From NCBI GenBank assembly GCA_963789025.1, contig CAWBIT010000008.1:1364001-1428000 (forward strand): DNA of 64,000 nt, written 5' to 3'. Shown piece by piece: positions 51,163 through 59,831 of this stretch. This stretch comes from AP-15 sp963789025. Its GTDB lineage: Bacteria; Pseudomonadota; Alphaproteobacteria; ATCC43930; CGMCC-115725. Numbering within the stretch: position 1 is the first letter of the stretch; each line of letters begins with the position of its first letter. A program made the translations under genes and the position numbers. Under the pieces are notes generated by a model. That model did not search any database, was not told where the DNA came from, and saw only the letters and a list, made by a program, of their open reading frames with translations.

Positions 51163-52371
51163 ATGAAAAGCGGCAACGGCGACCGAAAATATCGCAAGGA
51201 TACCCTCCTCGCTCATCTCGGGCGTCATCCGGAGGCACAAAACGGCGCCGTCAATCCACCAGTCTATCACGCCTCGACGATCCTGTCGGCGAATATGGCG
51301 GAGTGGGAAGCCAAACGAGACCCGAGCACGCGCTTCGACGTCGTCCGCTACGGATTGTTGGGCACTCCGACCACCTTCGCGCTGGAAGAGGCGGTAGCCG
51401 CCATCGAGGGCGGCTATCGCGCAATGCTGATGTCATCGGGCCTCGCCGCTATCACGGCGCCGCTGCAGGCCTGCCTCAAATGCGGCGACCATCTCTTGAT
51501 GGTCAATTCGTGCTACGGCCCGGCGCGAAACTTCTGTGAGAGAGTGCTGACGCGCTGCGGTGTGGAGACGACCTATTACGACCCGCTGATCGGCGAGGAG
51601 ATCGCCCGGCTCATGCGTCCGAACACCCGGGTCGTCTACGTCGAATCGCCGGGCTCGCTGACATTCGAGGTGCAAGACGTGCCGGCGATCGCCGCGGCCG
51701 CGCACGAGGGCGGCGCCAAGGTGCTGATGGACAACACCTGGGCCTCACCCTACCTGTTCCCGTCCTTCGCCCACGGCGTCGACGTGTCGATCCACGCGGC
51801 GACCAAATACATCGTCGGCCATTCCGACGTCATCCTCGGGGCGGTCATCACCAATGAAGAGATGTACCTGCCGGTGCGCACGATGGCAGCCGATCTCGGC
51901 CACTGCGCCGGCCCGGACGACGCCTATTTCGCCTTGCGCGGGCTGCGCACTTTGTCGGTGCGGCTCGAACGGCACGAGAAGAATGCGCTTGCGGTAGCAC
52001 ACTGGCTGCAGACCCGGCCCGAGGTCTCACGCGTGCTCTATCCCGCCTTGCCGGAAGACCCCGGCTACGAATTGTGGAAGCGCGATTTTCTCGGGGCCAG
52101 CGGGTTGTTCGGTGTCGTGCTCAAACCAGCCTCCAAATCGGCGGTATACGCAATGATCGACGCCCTCGACTTATTCGGGATCGGGTCGAGCTGGGGCGGT
52201 TATGAGAGCCTGATCTTGCCGACCAATCCGGTGCGGGGCCGCACCGCGACGCGCTGGGAGGCGGAGGGTCCGACCCTGCGCCTCCACATTGGCTTGGAAG
52301 ACCCGCAGGACCTGATAGAGGACCTCGAACGCGGGTTCCACCAGCTGCGCACAGTCGCCGCGGCGGCCTAG
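51163..52371 (+). CDS. metC: cystathionine beta-lyase
   Basis: The product is 402 aa. This PLP enzyme cleaves cystathionine to homocysteine, pyruvate and ammonia in methionine synthesis. The Cys/Met-metabolism family signatures are present: S-S-G-L-A-A-I near residue 87, D-N-T-W-A-S-P-Y-L near residue 190 and the PLP Lys in H-A-A-T-K-Y-I-V-G-H-S-D near residue 210. The C-terminal S-S-W-G-G-Y-E-S-L matches beta-lyases of the MetC type. Its stop overlaps that of the convergent enolase-superfamily gene in a shared CTAG. Confidence 0.93.
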   Translation: MKSGNGDRKYRKDTLLAHLGRHPEAQNGAVNPPVYHASTILSANMAEWEAKRDPSTRFDVVRYGLLGTPTTFALEEAVAAIEGGYRAMLMSSGLAAITAPLQACLKCGDHLLMVNSCYGPARNFCERVLTRCGVETTYYDPLIGEEIARLMRPNTRVVYVESPGSLTFEVQDVPAIAAAAHEGGAKVLMDNTWASPYLFPSFAHGVDVSIHAATKYIVGHSDVILGAVITNEEMYLPVRTMAADLGHCAGPDDAYFALRGLRTLSVRLERHEKNALAVAHWLQTRPEVSRVLYPALPEDPGYELWKRDFLGASGLFGVVLKPASKSAVYAMIDALDLFGIGSSWGGYESLILPTNPVRGRTATRWEAEGPTLRLHIGLEDPQDLIEDLERGFHQLRTVAAAA

Positions 52372-53471
52372 CCCGCGACCCCGAACGCCCTAATCGTCTG
52401 TTCATCGAATTTGAGCCCGAGGCCGGGCGCCGTCGGCATCGCAAGCTCGCCATTAATGGGCTGGGGAACTTCCTCCCACAATCGGAAGAGGCGGGGCATG
52501 TACTCGACGGTAAGGCCGTTTGGTACCGCGCCGACGAGGTGCACGTGGATCTCCGGGACCCCGTGGCTGACCACCGGCAGGTTGAAGGCCTCGGCCATGC
52601 CGGCGATCTTGAGCCACGGGGTGATCCCGCCGGAGCGCACCTGGTCGATCATGACGATGTCGACCGAGCGGGCTTCGAGCATATGGCGGAACGGCACGAT
52701 GCCGTAGAGGTACTCGCCGCCCGCTACCGGGGTCGCCAATGCCGCGGAGACCCGAGCGAGCCCGGCGTAATCGTCATGCGCCGTCACGTCTTCGAGCCAA
52801 TAGAGCCCGACCCCGGCGTCTGCGACGCGTTTGCCGATATCGATCGCCTGGTCGACCCGCCAGCGCTGGTTGATGTCGCACATCAGATCCATTTCGGGGC
52901 CGACCGCCTCGCGGATGAGCCGGGCTTGCTCGACTTCGCGCGCCGGCGAGGTGACGCCTGGCAGGCCGAGTTGCATTTTGGTCTGCCGATGCCCCTTTTC
53001 GCGAAGTCTGCCCGCAGCGGTGACCGCCTCTTCGAGCTTGAGGCCGCGCCGCAAAGCGCCGCTGGCATAGGTTGCGATATGGTCGCGCCCGCCGCCCAGC
53101 AGCCTCCACAAGGGCAAACCCAGCGCCTTCCCCTTGATGTCCCACAGCGCCACATCGATCGCCGACAGCGCCATCGTAAAGATCCCGGCCGGGCCAGAAC
53201 CGCCCGCAGCCGCCCGCAGTTTCGCCGCGACCGCCCCGACCTGCATCGGGTCCTCGCCGATCGCTAGCGCGCCGAGTTCGTCGACCGCGCGCCTCAAGGT
53301 GCGGGTCAGCGCGCCGCCGAAATAAGTGACCCCTAACCCCTCCACACCGTCATCGGTGCGGATTTGCAATGTGACGATCGGGTTTTTCCCCTCCGGATTT
53401 TCTGAAAACCCGGCGAGCGGCTCGTCGTTCGGCAGCGCGACGATGCCGGTCTGGATACTCGCGATTTTCAT
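52368..53471 (-). CDS. mandelate racemase/muconate lactonizing enzyme family protein, paralogue 1
   Basis: The product is 367 aa from the ATG at 53471; the longer frame to 53825 runs into the family 2 repeat. It is an enolase-superfamily barrel. The metal ligands are D in L-M-C-D-I-N-Q-R-W, E in Y-W-L-E-D-V-T and E in A-G-G-E-Y; the D/H dyad is D in V-M-I-D-Q-V-R-S-G-G and H in V-S-H-G-V-P. The usual K-x-K reads K-M-Q. It may be a sugar-acid dehydratase or racemase; the reaction is not determined. It is closely similar to the next gene, 381 bp away. Confidence 0.88.
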   Translation of the reverse strand: MKIASIQTGIVALPNDEPLAGFSENPEGKNPIVTLQIRTDDGVEGLGVTYFGGALTRTLRRAVDELGALAIGEDPMQVGAVAAKLRAAAGGSGPAGIFTMALSAIDVALWDIKGKALGLPLWRLLGGGRDHIATYASGALRRGLKLEEAVTAAGRLREKGHRQTKMQLGLPGVTSPAREVEQARLIREAVGPEMDLMCDINQRWRVDQAIDIGKRVADAGVGLYWLEDVTAHDDYAGLARVSAALATPVAGGEYLYGIVPFRHMLEARSVDIVMIDQVRSGGITPWLKIAGMAEAFNLPVVSHGVPEIHVHLVGAVPNGLTVEYMPRLFRLWEEVPQPINGELAMPTAPGLGLKFDEQTIRAFGVAG

Positions 53472-53555
53472 CCGGCCACTCCGAGCCCGTCGTCTCTTGC
53501 TGGGATTGCAGCGATCGCCCGATCTGCTCCGAGCCGTGTCCCGGGGGCCGATCGC

Positions 53556-53705
53556 GAAATTTCCCTGCCGACAGGGGAATAACGGGAAATTTCCTCGATA
53601 TCCAGCGGTGATCCCTCGATAATCAATACCTTGCGAGCGGATTCCCGTAAAACGGCAGGGAATTTCAATTCCCTGCCGGAGCGCTTGGCAGGGAATCGGC
53701 AGAGA
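53556..53705. repeat. TTCCCTG repeat cluster (family 2)
   Basis: At least six TTCCCTG / CAGGGAA units, direct and inverted, lie within 150 bp (AAATTTCCCTGCC, CGGCAGGGAATTTC, AATTCCCTGCCGG, TTGGCAGGGAATCGG and others). It fills the 381-bp gap between the two enolase paralogues and resembles the cluster at 25420. Confidence 0.75.
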
Positions 53706-53852
53706 AATGCGAGGTAAGGTGACATCATCGACAGCGTGGCGTGTTTCTGGTACGTTCTCATATGGGCTTACGGGCGCATCCACGCAACTTTCAAACATAC
53801 GGGGATAGGCCGTATCGAGCGCCAACGGGCGGCCAGAGACGCCGCTGATTTT

Positions 53853-54953
53853 TCAACCGGCATGGTAGCGCTCGATCGCGGCCTGGTCGAATTTCAGCCC
53901 AAGGCCGGGCGCCGTCGGCATCGCCAGCTCGCCGTTCTGCGGCTGCGGCACCTCCTCGAAGAGGCGCGTCAGCCACGGCATGTATTCCACCGTCAGTCCG
54001 TTCGGGATCGCGCCGATCAGGTGGACATGGACCTCGGGGATCAGATGGCTGACGACCGGCAGGTTGAACGCCTCGGCCATACCGGCGACCTTCAGCCATT
54101 GCGTGATGCCGCCGACCCGAACCAGGTCGATCATGACGATATCGACCGAGCGCGCCTCGACCATGTGGCGGAAAGGCACGATCCCCCAGACATACTCGCC
54201 GCCGGCGACCGGGGTCGACAGCGCCGCGGTGACCCGAGCCAAGCCGGGATAGTCGTCCGCCGTCGTCACGTCCTCGAGCCAGAAGAGGCCGACCCCGGCG
54301 TCTTCGACCCGGCGGCCGATGTCGATCACCTGCTCGACCCGCCAGCGCTGGTTGATGTCGCACATTAGCTTGATGTCGGGACCGATCGCCTCGCGCACCC
54401 GGCGCATGCGCTCGACCTCCATGGCGGGAGTAGTCTCTCCGGGGAGCGCCAGCTGCGTCTTCATTTCGCGGAAGCCCTTGTCCTTGAGGCGCCCGGCGGC
54501 GGTGACGACGCGGTCGAGCGAGAGCCCGCGCATCAAAGCCCCGCTCGCATAGGTCGGGACCCGATCGCGCGCGCCGCCGAGCAGCTTCCACAGCGGCAGG
54601 TTCAGCGCCTTGCCGCGGATGTCCCACAACGCCATGTCGAGCGCCGACAGGGCCAAGTGGAAAATGCCGCCGGGCCCGGCGGAACCGGCCGCCGCGCGCA
54701 ACTTCGCCACGACCGCCTCGACGCGCAGCGGATCGTCCCCGACGATCAGTTGGCCCAGTTCGTCGATCGCGCTCCGCAATGTGCCGGTCAGCGCGCCACC
54801 GAAATATGTGACCCCGACGCCGGACACCCCATCGTCGGTTTCAACCTCCAAGGTGACGATCGGCCGGGTTGCGTTCGGGTTTTCGGCGGCGTCGGCAAGC
54901 GGCTCGTCGGCAGGCAGGTCGACGATTTGACAGCGAGTGCCGGATATCTTCAT
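53853..54953 (-). CDS. mandelate racemase/muconate lactonizing enzyme family protein, paralogue 2
   Basis: The product is 366 aa, with long identical stretches to paralogue 1 (e.g. V-G-V-T-Y-F-G-G-A-L-T, C-D-I-N-Q-R-W-R-V, F-N-L-P-V-V-S-H). Metal ligands D (M-C-D-I-N-Q), E (F-W-L-E-D-V) and E (A-G-G-E-Y) are present, and the dyad D/H is D in V-M-I-D-L-V-R and H in V-S-H-L-I-P. The K-x-K position again reads K-T-Q. The two genes arose by duplication. It is transcribed first of the pair and may share its substrate with the other. Confidence 0.88.
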   Translation of the reverse strand: MKISGTRCQIVDLPADEPLADAAENPNATRPIVTLEVETDDGVSGVGVTYFGGALTGTLRSAIDELGQLIVGDDPLRVEAVVAKLRAAAGSAGPGGIFHLALSALDMALWDIRGKALNLPLWKLLGGARDRVPTYASGALMRGLSLDRVVTAAGRLKDKGFREMKTQLALPGETTPAMEVERMRRVREAIGPDIKLMCDINQRWRVEQVIDIGRRVEDAGVGLFWLEDVTTADDYPGLARVTAALSTPVAGGEYVWGIVPFRHMVEARSVDIVMIDLVRVGGITQWLKVAGMAEAFNLPVVSHLIPEVHVHLIGAIPNGLTVEYMPWLTRLFEEVPQPQNGELAMPTAPGLGLKFDQAAIERYHAG

Positions 54954-55109
54954 CGCAGGACCCCAGGCTAAAGAGCGGCAAGACTTACACCCCCGGGCAA
55001 ATAAGGGAAGGGTGCTTGTCGGCGGTAGCGAGGCGCCGGCTGATCAAGGAGATAGAGGCGGGGGCTAAGAGGCTGACCCAAATGAATTCCGCCTTTGCAA
55101 CGGGTTATC

Positions 55110-55523
55110 GTCACCCCCGCGAAAGCGGGGGTCCAGAGCCTGCCCCTGGCTTGAACAGGGGGGCAACCGCTGCAGCCTTGCCGGCTCTGGATTCCCGCTT
55201 TCGCGCAGGGCTGTCCGGGGAAAGTCTTTGGACAATTTTTCCGAGAGTCCGCCGGAAATCTTTCGCAGAACGGCGCCCCTCTTTATCCTCTCCCACCGCT
55301 GGCCGGGGGGAGAGGGTAGGGTGAGGGGGGCAGACGACCCGGTTCGCGGTGCCGCCCACCTCACCCTCCCGCTTCGCGGGTCCCTCCCTCTCCCCCCTGA
55401 AGGGCGGAGAGGGGCTCTCTCCCCAGGGCCCCATGCCTGGGCCGGCACCCTACGGTTGAAATCGCCGTATTCTTGCAACGGAGTTAAATTCCCCGGATAG
55501 CCCTGCGCTTTCGCGGGAATGAC
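55110..55523. repeat. family 5 palindromic repeat carrying a nested MITE
   Basis: Left arm: GTCACCCCCGCGAAAGCGGGGG at 55110, ending in GATTCCCGCTTTCGCG at 55205. Right arm: CGCTTTCGCGGGAATGAC at 55506-55523. Removing 55206-55515 restores the normal palindrome end GATTCCCGCTTTCGCGGGAATG. Confidence 0.8.
55206..55505. mobile_element. 300-bp MITE with terminal inverted repeats and 10-bp target duplication
   Basis: The ends are CAGGGCTGTCCGGGG (55206-55220) and, reversed, CAGGGCTATCCGGGG (55491-55505): 14 of 15 bases match. Flanks are CGCTTTCGCG at 55196-55205 and again at 55506-55515, a 10-bp direct repeat. There is no ORF of transposase type inside; the interior has GC-rich hairpins shared with the copy at 44563. 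This is the structure expected of a non-autonomous transposon moved by an unseen transposase. Confidence 0.82.
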
Positions 55524-55971
55524 AAGGAGGAACGGTAACGCGCTGAGATTTCTGGATTCATTCTTGGTCAGGCTCTAAAGCTCATCACCGCTTTTGCCGC
55601 GGTGCCTCAATGGCCTAACCCCGAGCGATAATCCGCAGTCGAGCTCAATTTTCGCCCCTACCCCAACTTTTGGTTTCATCAGCAAACACCGATTGCTGCA
55701 CCTGCAACGAATCAGCAGTAAAATTTCCTCCTTTGGTAGAATACCCTCCGCCGGCCCGTCGAAAGCAGGGCCCGCGCCGGCGGCTTTGCCGAAAGCCATC
55801 CTTCTTCGATATCCGCTGCCCGTTGGCGCCGATTTCATTCCAGACCACCCAGTTTCGAACGGACTATGCTCCCCGAAGATGGCAATTTCCCGGATCGATC
55901 GAAGCATTCGGACGTCCGCTCGCCGCACCACGGCCACCATCGGCCCGACCCATATCTTGTATCCGCCCGCG
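55524..55971. other. no recognisable gene
   Basis: About 450 bp between the MITE and the IS256-family element. Open frames on both strands are short or mutually exclusive, and their predicted products match nothing I know. It may be a decayed gene cut by the IS, but I cannot support a product. Confidence 0.4.
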
Positions 55972-55979
55972 TTAAATAG

Positions 55980-57585
55980 GTTAGCGTCCACGCTTGTGGT
56001 GGAATTTTCGGGTCAAGCCGTAGTGTAGGGCTGCGGTGTGGTTGAGGTGGCCATCGGGCCAGGTCGGCTAAGGTGGAGTTGCCAAACTTCAACCTGAAGC
56101 ACGCGAGAGGACCCGATGACCGAAGAGAGATTGGTGCTGGCCGAGCTGCTGGAGAAGGCCGGCGATGGCGATTTTCTGCGAGCCGTGGCGGAGGCGGTGC
56201 TGCAATTGCTGATGGAGACCGATGTGGAGGGGCTGATCGGCGCCGGGCGTTATGAGCGCAGCGGCGAGCGGACCACCTGGCGCAACGGCTACCGCGACCG
56301 CACGCTCGACAGCCGCCTCGGCTCACTGCAGCTGCGCATCCCGAAGTTGCGGCAGGGCAGCTACTTCCCGCCGTTTCTCGAAGCTCGCAAGAGCTCGGAG
56401 AAGGCGCTGATCGCGGTGATCCAGGAGGCCTGGATCGGCGGTGTTTCGACCCGGCGGGTCGACGATCTGGTGCAGGCGATGGGGCTGTCGGGGATCAGCA
56501 AGTCGCAGGTCTCCAAGCTGTGTAAGGAGATCGACGAGCGCGTCCATGCGTTCCTCGACCGGCCGCTCGCCGGCGAGTGGCCGTATCTCTGGCTCGACGC
56601 CACTTACCTGAAGCAGCGCGAAGGCGGCCGTATCGTATCGGTCGCCGCAATAATCGCCGTTGCGGCCAACACCGACGGCCGACGCGAAATCGTCGGGCTG
56701 CATATCGGTCCCTCGGAAGCCGAGACTTTCTGGTCGGGCTTTCTGAAGAGCCTGACACGGCGCGGCTTGCGCGGCGTCAAGCTGGTCATTTCCGATGCCC
56801 ATGAGGGGCTGAAAGCGGCGATCCGGCGGGTATTTGGCGCCAGCTGGCAACGCTGCCGCGTGCATTGGATGCGCAATGCTCTCGCCTATGTCCCCAAGAC
56901 CCAGCAAAGCATGGTGGCAGCGGCGCTCCGCCAGGCGTTCCTGCAGCCGGATCGTGCCCAGGCCAGCGTGATGCTGCGCCACGTCGCCGACCAATTGCGG
57001 CAGAAATGGCCGAAGCTCGCCGCGTTCATCGACGACAGCGAGAGCGATGTGCTGTCCTATCTCGACTTTCCCGAGCAGCACCGCAGCAAGCTACACAGCA
57101 CCAATCCGCTCGAACGGCTCAACAAAGAAGTCAAGCGCCGCGCCGACGTGGTCGGGATCTTCCCCAACGAAGCCGCCATCGTTCGGCTGATCGGCGCGGT
57201 GCTGCTCGAGCAAAACGACGAGTGGCAGCTGCAGCACCGCTATCTGCAAGTCGAAGTAATGGCCGAGCTGATCGCTCCGGCAAGTGCAACCGACCCCCGG
57301 CAGATCCCATGCGCGGCCTAACCAGCTTGGCGCGATCCACTGCGCCGTCGAACGGCATGGATGCCAAAAGCTCGGCCGGAGTGCCGCTGTCAAGCCCCGC
57401 AGCCGCGCAGCGGTGCGCCAAAGGCGCAGGGCTTGATAGCGGCGCTCCGGACGCAGCACAATCCGCCATGCCGTCGATCGCGCTCCCTTGCAGTGCACCT
57501 ACCGAAGACGAGTTTCGACCAAGGTCGCCGACCCGTGGCGCCTCAGCTTCAGTCTCGAATCTCCACCAGCTTGACGGACGTGACC
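55980..57585 (+). mobile_element. IS256-family insertion sequence with 8-bp target duplication
   Basis: It spans 1606 bp. TTAAATAG occurs immediately before (55972-55979) and immediately after (57586-57593), an exact 8-bp target duplication as expected for IS256. The imperfect inverted ends share CGTCC, TGGTGGA and ATT in matching order (GTTAGCGTCCACGCTTGTGG at the left; the complement of GGTCACGTCCGTCAAGCTGG at the right). One intact transposase is inside; 57322-57585 is non-coding. Confidence 0.9.
56116..57321 (+). CDS. IS256-family (Mutator) transposase
   Basis: The product is 401 aa. The Mutator-type signatures are R-N-G-Y-R-D-R-T-L-D-S-R near residue 56, the first catalytic Asp in Y-L-W-L-D-A-T-Y-L-K near residue 155, the second Asp in V-I-S-D-A-H-E-G-L near residue 225, the C-R-V-H-W-M-R-N segment, and the Glu in N-P-L-E-R-L-N-K-E-V-K-R-R near residue 335. 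Full length and intact, so likely functional. Confidence 0.95.
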   Translation: MTEERLVLAELLEKAGDGDFLRAVAEAVLQLLMETDVEGLIGAGRYERSGERTTWRNGYRDRTLDSRLGSLQLRIPKLRQGSYFPPFLEARKSSEKALIAVIQEAWIGGVSTRRVDDLVQAMGLSGISKSQVSKLCKEIDERVHAFLDRPLAGEWPYLWLDATYLKQREGGRIVSVAAIIAVAANTDGRREIVGLHIGPSEAETFWSGFLKSLTRRGLRGVKLVISDAHEGLKAAIRRVFGASWQRCRVHWMRNALAYVPKTQQSMVAAALRQAFLQPDRAQASVMLRHVADQLRQKWPKLAAFIDDSESDVLSYLDFPEQHRSKLHSTNPLERLNKEVKRRADVVGIFPNEAAIVRLIGAVLLEQNDEWQLQHRYLQVEVMAELIAPASATDPRQIPCAA

Positions 57586-57854
57586 TTAAATAGAGGCGCT
57601 GCCGGTCAAGTATTCGCGCCGCGACCAGGCCGCGTGCTTCCGAGCGTAAATACCTGAGCGCGACGGAAAATTCTTGGAAGTTAAGATGAGGACTTAATTT
57701 CCACTTCGGTAGATTTCACATAATGTGCAGTTATACGACTTTGACAGAGAGGTACGCGCAGCGCCGAGACACAACATTTAGAAAGACGGCGTTGACGTTG
57801 TGTCTGTAGTCGTCTTGCGGCGGGTGGCAGAAGTGCCAAAGGAGGAGAAAGCGT

Positions 57855-58001
57855 TCAGTACTTGTCAGCCTGAAGGTCTTTCAGCGAGATGCCCACTGCG
57901 TCGCTCAGTTGTGAACCGACGAAGCCCCTGTCCATTGCCCACTGCACAACGTCCCGCTTGCTGACACCCGCCGCCAGCATCTTCGCGGCCTCTTTCTTCA
58001 T
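57855..58001 (-). CDS. short helical protein
   Basis: The product is 48 aa, starting M-K-K-E-A-A-K-M-L-A-A-G-V-S-K-R. The middle has G-V-S-K-R-D-V-V-Q-W-A-M-D-R and G-I-S-L-K-D-L-Q, reminiscent of a small helix-turn-helix but too short to assign. Its ATG overlaps the stop of the upstream membrane-anchored gene (ATGA, 57998-58001), which supports both as real. Confidence 0.5.
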   Translation of the reverse strand: MKKEAAKMLAAGVSKRDVVQWAMDRGFVGSQLSDAVGISLKDLQADKY

Positions 58002-58225
58002 CGCCGTTTCGCAGCCTTCTGGCGGTCGAGCACCCGCATTAGGGCATCGCAGGCGACCGTGTTGCCGTCCTGGCCCGCTAGGCACATGTCGTAGATGGCG
58101 TCGTCCTTAGCCGAGCGCTCAGGGCGCGGCTTCCACCAAACCGACGCAGCCCCGACAACTGCCATGAAGGTGATGCCGCAAAGCACACCCGCCAGAAAGA
58201 TTCGCCAACCGCCATTCCTAAACAT
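57998..58225 (-). CDS. small single-span membrane protein
   Basis: The product is 75 aa. Residues 8-29 form one membrane helix (F-L-A-G-V-L-C-G-I-T-F-M-A-V-V-G), followed by a positively charged W-W-K-P-R-P-E-R and a soluble tail with C-L-A-G-Q-D-G-N-T-V-A-C. Two Cys could pair. No named family. It lies between two other small genes with 4- and 8-nt overlaps, as in an accessory mini-operon. Confidence 0.55.
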   Translation of the reverse strand: MFRNGGWRIFLAGVLCGITFMAVVGAASVWWKPRPERSAKDDAIYDMCLAGQDGNTVACDALMRVLDRQKAAKRR

Positions 58226-58430
58226 CGCGGGGCCAATGATCGAAAACCTTTGCGATCTTCATTACCTCGGCGAACGAGTGAACCACAATTCCATCTTGCA
58301 TTTTTCGCTTCCATCCACGAGCGACAATTTCTGCCGCCTGAAGTGCGGGCTTCTCGCGTGAAAGTGCGACTATGTATTGTGAAATATATGAGTCTTCCCA
58401 GTTTATGATATCAAAATATTTCCTAATCAT
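58218..58430 (-). CDS. small AT-richer hypothetical protein
   Basis: The product is 70 aa (M-I-R-K-Y-F-D-I-I-N-W-E-D-S-Y). Base composition is much lower in GC than the chromosome, a sign of transfer. No ribosome site is obvious and no family is recognised. It overlaps the membrane-protein gene by 8 nt on the same strand and lies 12 nt after the DUF3800 gene, so the four genes form one minus-strand cluster. Confidence 0.45.
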   Translation of the reverse strand: MIRKYFDIINWEDSYISQYIVALSREKPALQAAEIVARGWKRKMQDGIVVHSFAEVMKIAKVFDHWPRDV

Positions 58431-58442
58431 AGTACTTCTAAT

Positions 58443-58868
58443 TTAGCCAGTTTTTGCAAATACTAGCGATAATTGTTCGCCAAACTCTCTCGCTACTCTG
58501 GCTGCATCCATCGTAACACTAGCCAATGCGGTCTCATAGGTGTCTTTGAAGTGTCTGTTAGATTGAGCGGCCTGAAAAGTGACGGGGTAGGTGTATGCGC
58601 AGAAGTGACTGACGTTCCTGCAAAGGATATCGACAAAACGATTAAGCTGTCGCTTCCGCCCGTCACTCCACCGGTCATAGCTCGCCTCATCGGAGGCGAA
58701 GTCCGCCATGTGAAATGATGACATTGCCTCAGTATCCAGCGCACCCTTCCAGTCAAGAGAGAGCTGCGTAATTGTCTCCAAGGGAGCAATAAAGCCGCCT
58801 ACCGTTAGCTGCGTCAGGCGTCCCGTCGGATCGTGCTCGCCGCTTTCGTCATAGAATCCGAACAACAT
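58443..58868 (-). CDS. DUF3800 domain protein, possibly C-terminally truncated
   Basis: The product is 141 aa from the ATG at 58868. The DUF3800 start F-G-F-Y-D-E-S-G-E-H-D near residue 3 carries its acidic residues; L-T-V-G-G-F-I-A-P and F-H-M-A-D-F follow. Intact relatives run to about 230-260 residues with a second acidic block, which is missing here: the frame stops after L-V-F-A-K-T-G. DUF3800 proteins are RNase H-like and occur in phage and mobile-island contexts. Function is unknown, and activity is doubtful in this copy. Confidence 0.7.
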   Translation of the reverse strand: MLFGFYDESGEHDPTGRLTQLTVGGFIAPLETITQLSLDWKGALDTEAMSSFHMADFASDEASYDRWSDGRKRQLNRFVDILCRNVSHFCAYTYPVTFQAAQSNRHFKDTYETALASVTMDAARVAREFGEQLSLVFAKTG

Positions 58869-59028
58869 GATGATCGATAAGCTAATACCGGATGCGTTGT
58901 TTGCAACTGGCCTAGCGCGCCGCGATTTTCCTCGATTACCCAACTCCCGCGCCGTGTTCCAAAATTCAAGACTTTCGGGAAATTTGTTTGCCCCTGCCCG
59001 GATCAAGTGGTTACACTTCCCGTATCTT

Positions 59029-59379
59029 ATGACCGAAACTCACCCGCAAAACCGCCGTTTCGGCTATGCCCGCGTCAGCACCGTGGGCCAGACGCTCGAC
59101 AGCCAGCTTGAGCAGCTACGCGCCGCCGGATGCACCGCCAGGATTTACCGGGAGAAGGTAACCGGCGCGCACAACAACCGGCGCGAGCTTCTGAAAATGT
59201 TGCAGGCCCTCGCCCCCGGCGACGTGGTGACCGTGACACGGATTGACCGCGTCGCGCGCAGCACCTTCGACTTGTTCGCCATCGTCAAGCAGATCGTGGA
59301 CGCCAAGGCGCAGTTTCGATCATTGGCCGAGCCGTGGGCCGACACCGGCACGCGCCCGGATGCGAACCTCAGCGGGTAG
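59029..59379 (+). pseudogene. serine recombinase (resolvase), N-terminal catalytic fragment
   Basis: Resolvase/invertase N-domain: R-F-G-Y-A-R-V-S-T-V-G-Q-T-L (catalytic Ser near residue 17), then R-I-D-R-V-A-R-S near residue 78. The frame ends abruptly after E-P-W-A-D-T-G-T, where intact relatives continue through S-T-G-R-L-M. The HTH tail is found separately at 59832 and a central piece at 61346. The ATG at 59029 is the start of the homologous region. Confidence 0.85.
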
Positions 59380-59831
59380 CCGGTAGTTGCCTGGTCTGCC
59401 TCGGCGCTCGGAAGGCAGGCTCCCGGCACCGTCTTGTTCGAGGCCACAGCAGACGAAACACCTGACGCAGCTGTAGGCCGATCAGCACACAGACGTCACT
59501 GACATGCAGGCGACCCGACTGAACCCGCAATAGCACGTAAAGACGGCTGAAGTCCTACTTGCTCGTCGACAACACCGCTACGGCGCCCCCAAGCCACGCT
59601 ATTTTGCAGAGGGGTGTTCTCCCTATAGACGAAATTCCGCTTGTAGGTGTTCCACCGCACCCTAAGCCGGCAAAGCCGGAACCAAACAGGCGGCCGAAGA
59701 CAAAACACTTCCTCGGCCGTGCGGGCAATTTTGGATGATCCGCCAATTCACATCCGCCCAGTTTGTTCCCGCAAACGCGGGTGCGAAGGCCAAGAACCCT
59801 GTGGGTTCAACGCTTTTCAGCACGCCCATGG
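59380..59831. other. intervening sequence inside the broken recombinase, no gene seen
   Basis: About 450 bp separate the recombinase N-terminal and HTH fragments. It holds short frames on both strands (e.g. a Gly-rich one on the minus strand near 59555-59746) with no recognised family, and CCCGCAAACGCGGGTGCG near 59767, a palindrome remnant. Confidence 0.4.

Noticed and set aside
53472..53825. 118-residue N-terminal extension of the first enolase paralogue
   Set aside because: It reads through the TTCCCTG repeat cluster and is absent from the second paralogue; the ATG at 53471 aligns with the paralogue's start.
55575..55991. 138-codon minus-strand ORF next to the IS256-family element
   Set aside because: It has no recognised motif, competes with open frames on the plus strand, and its start lies inside the IS target site and inverted end.
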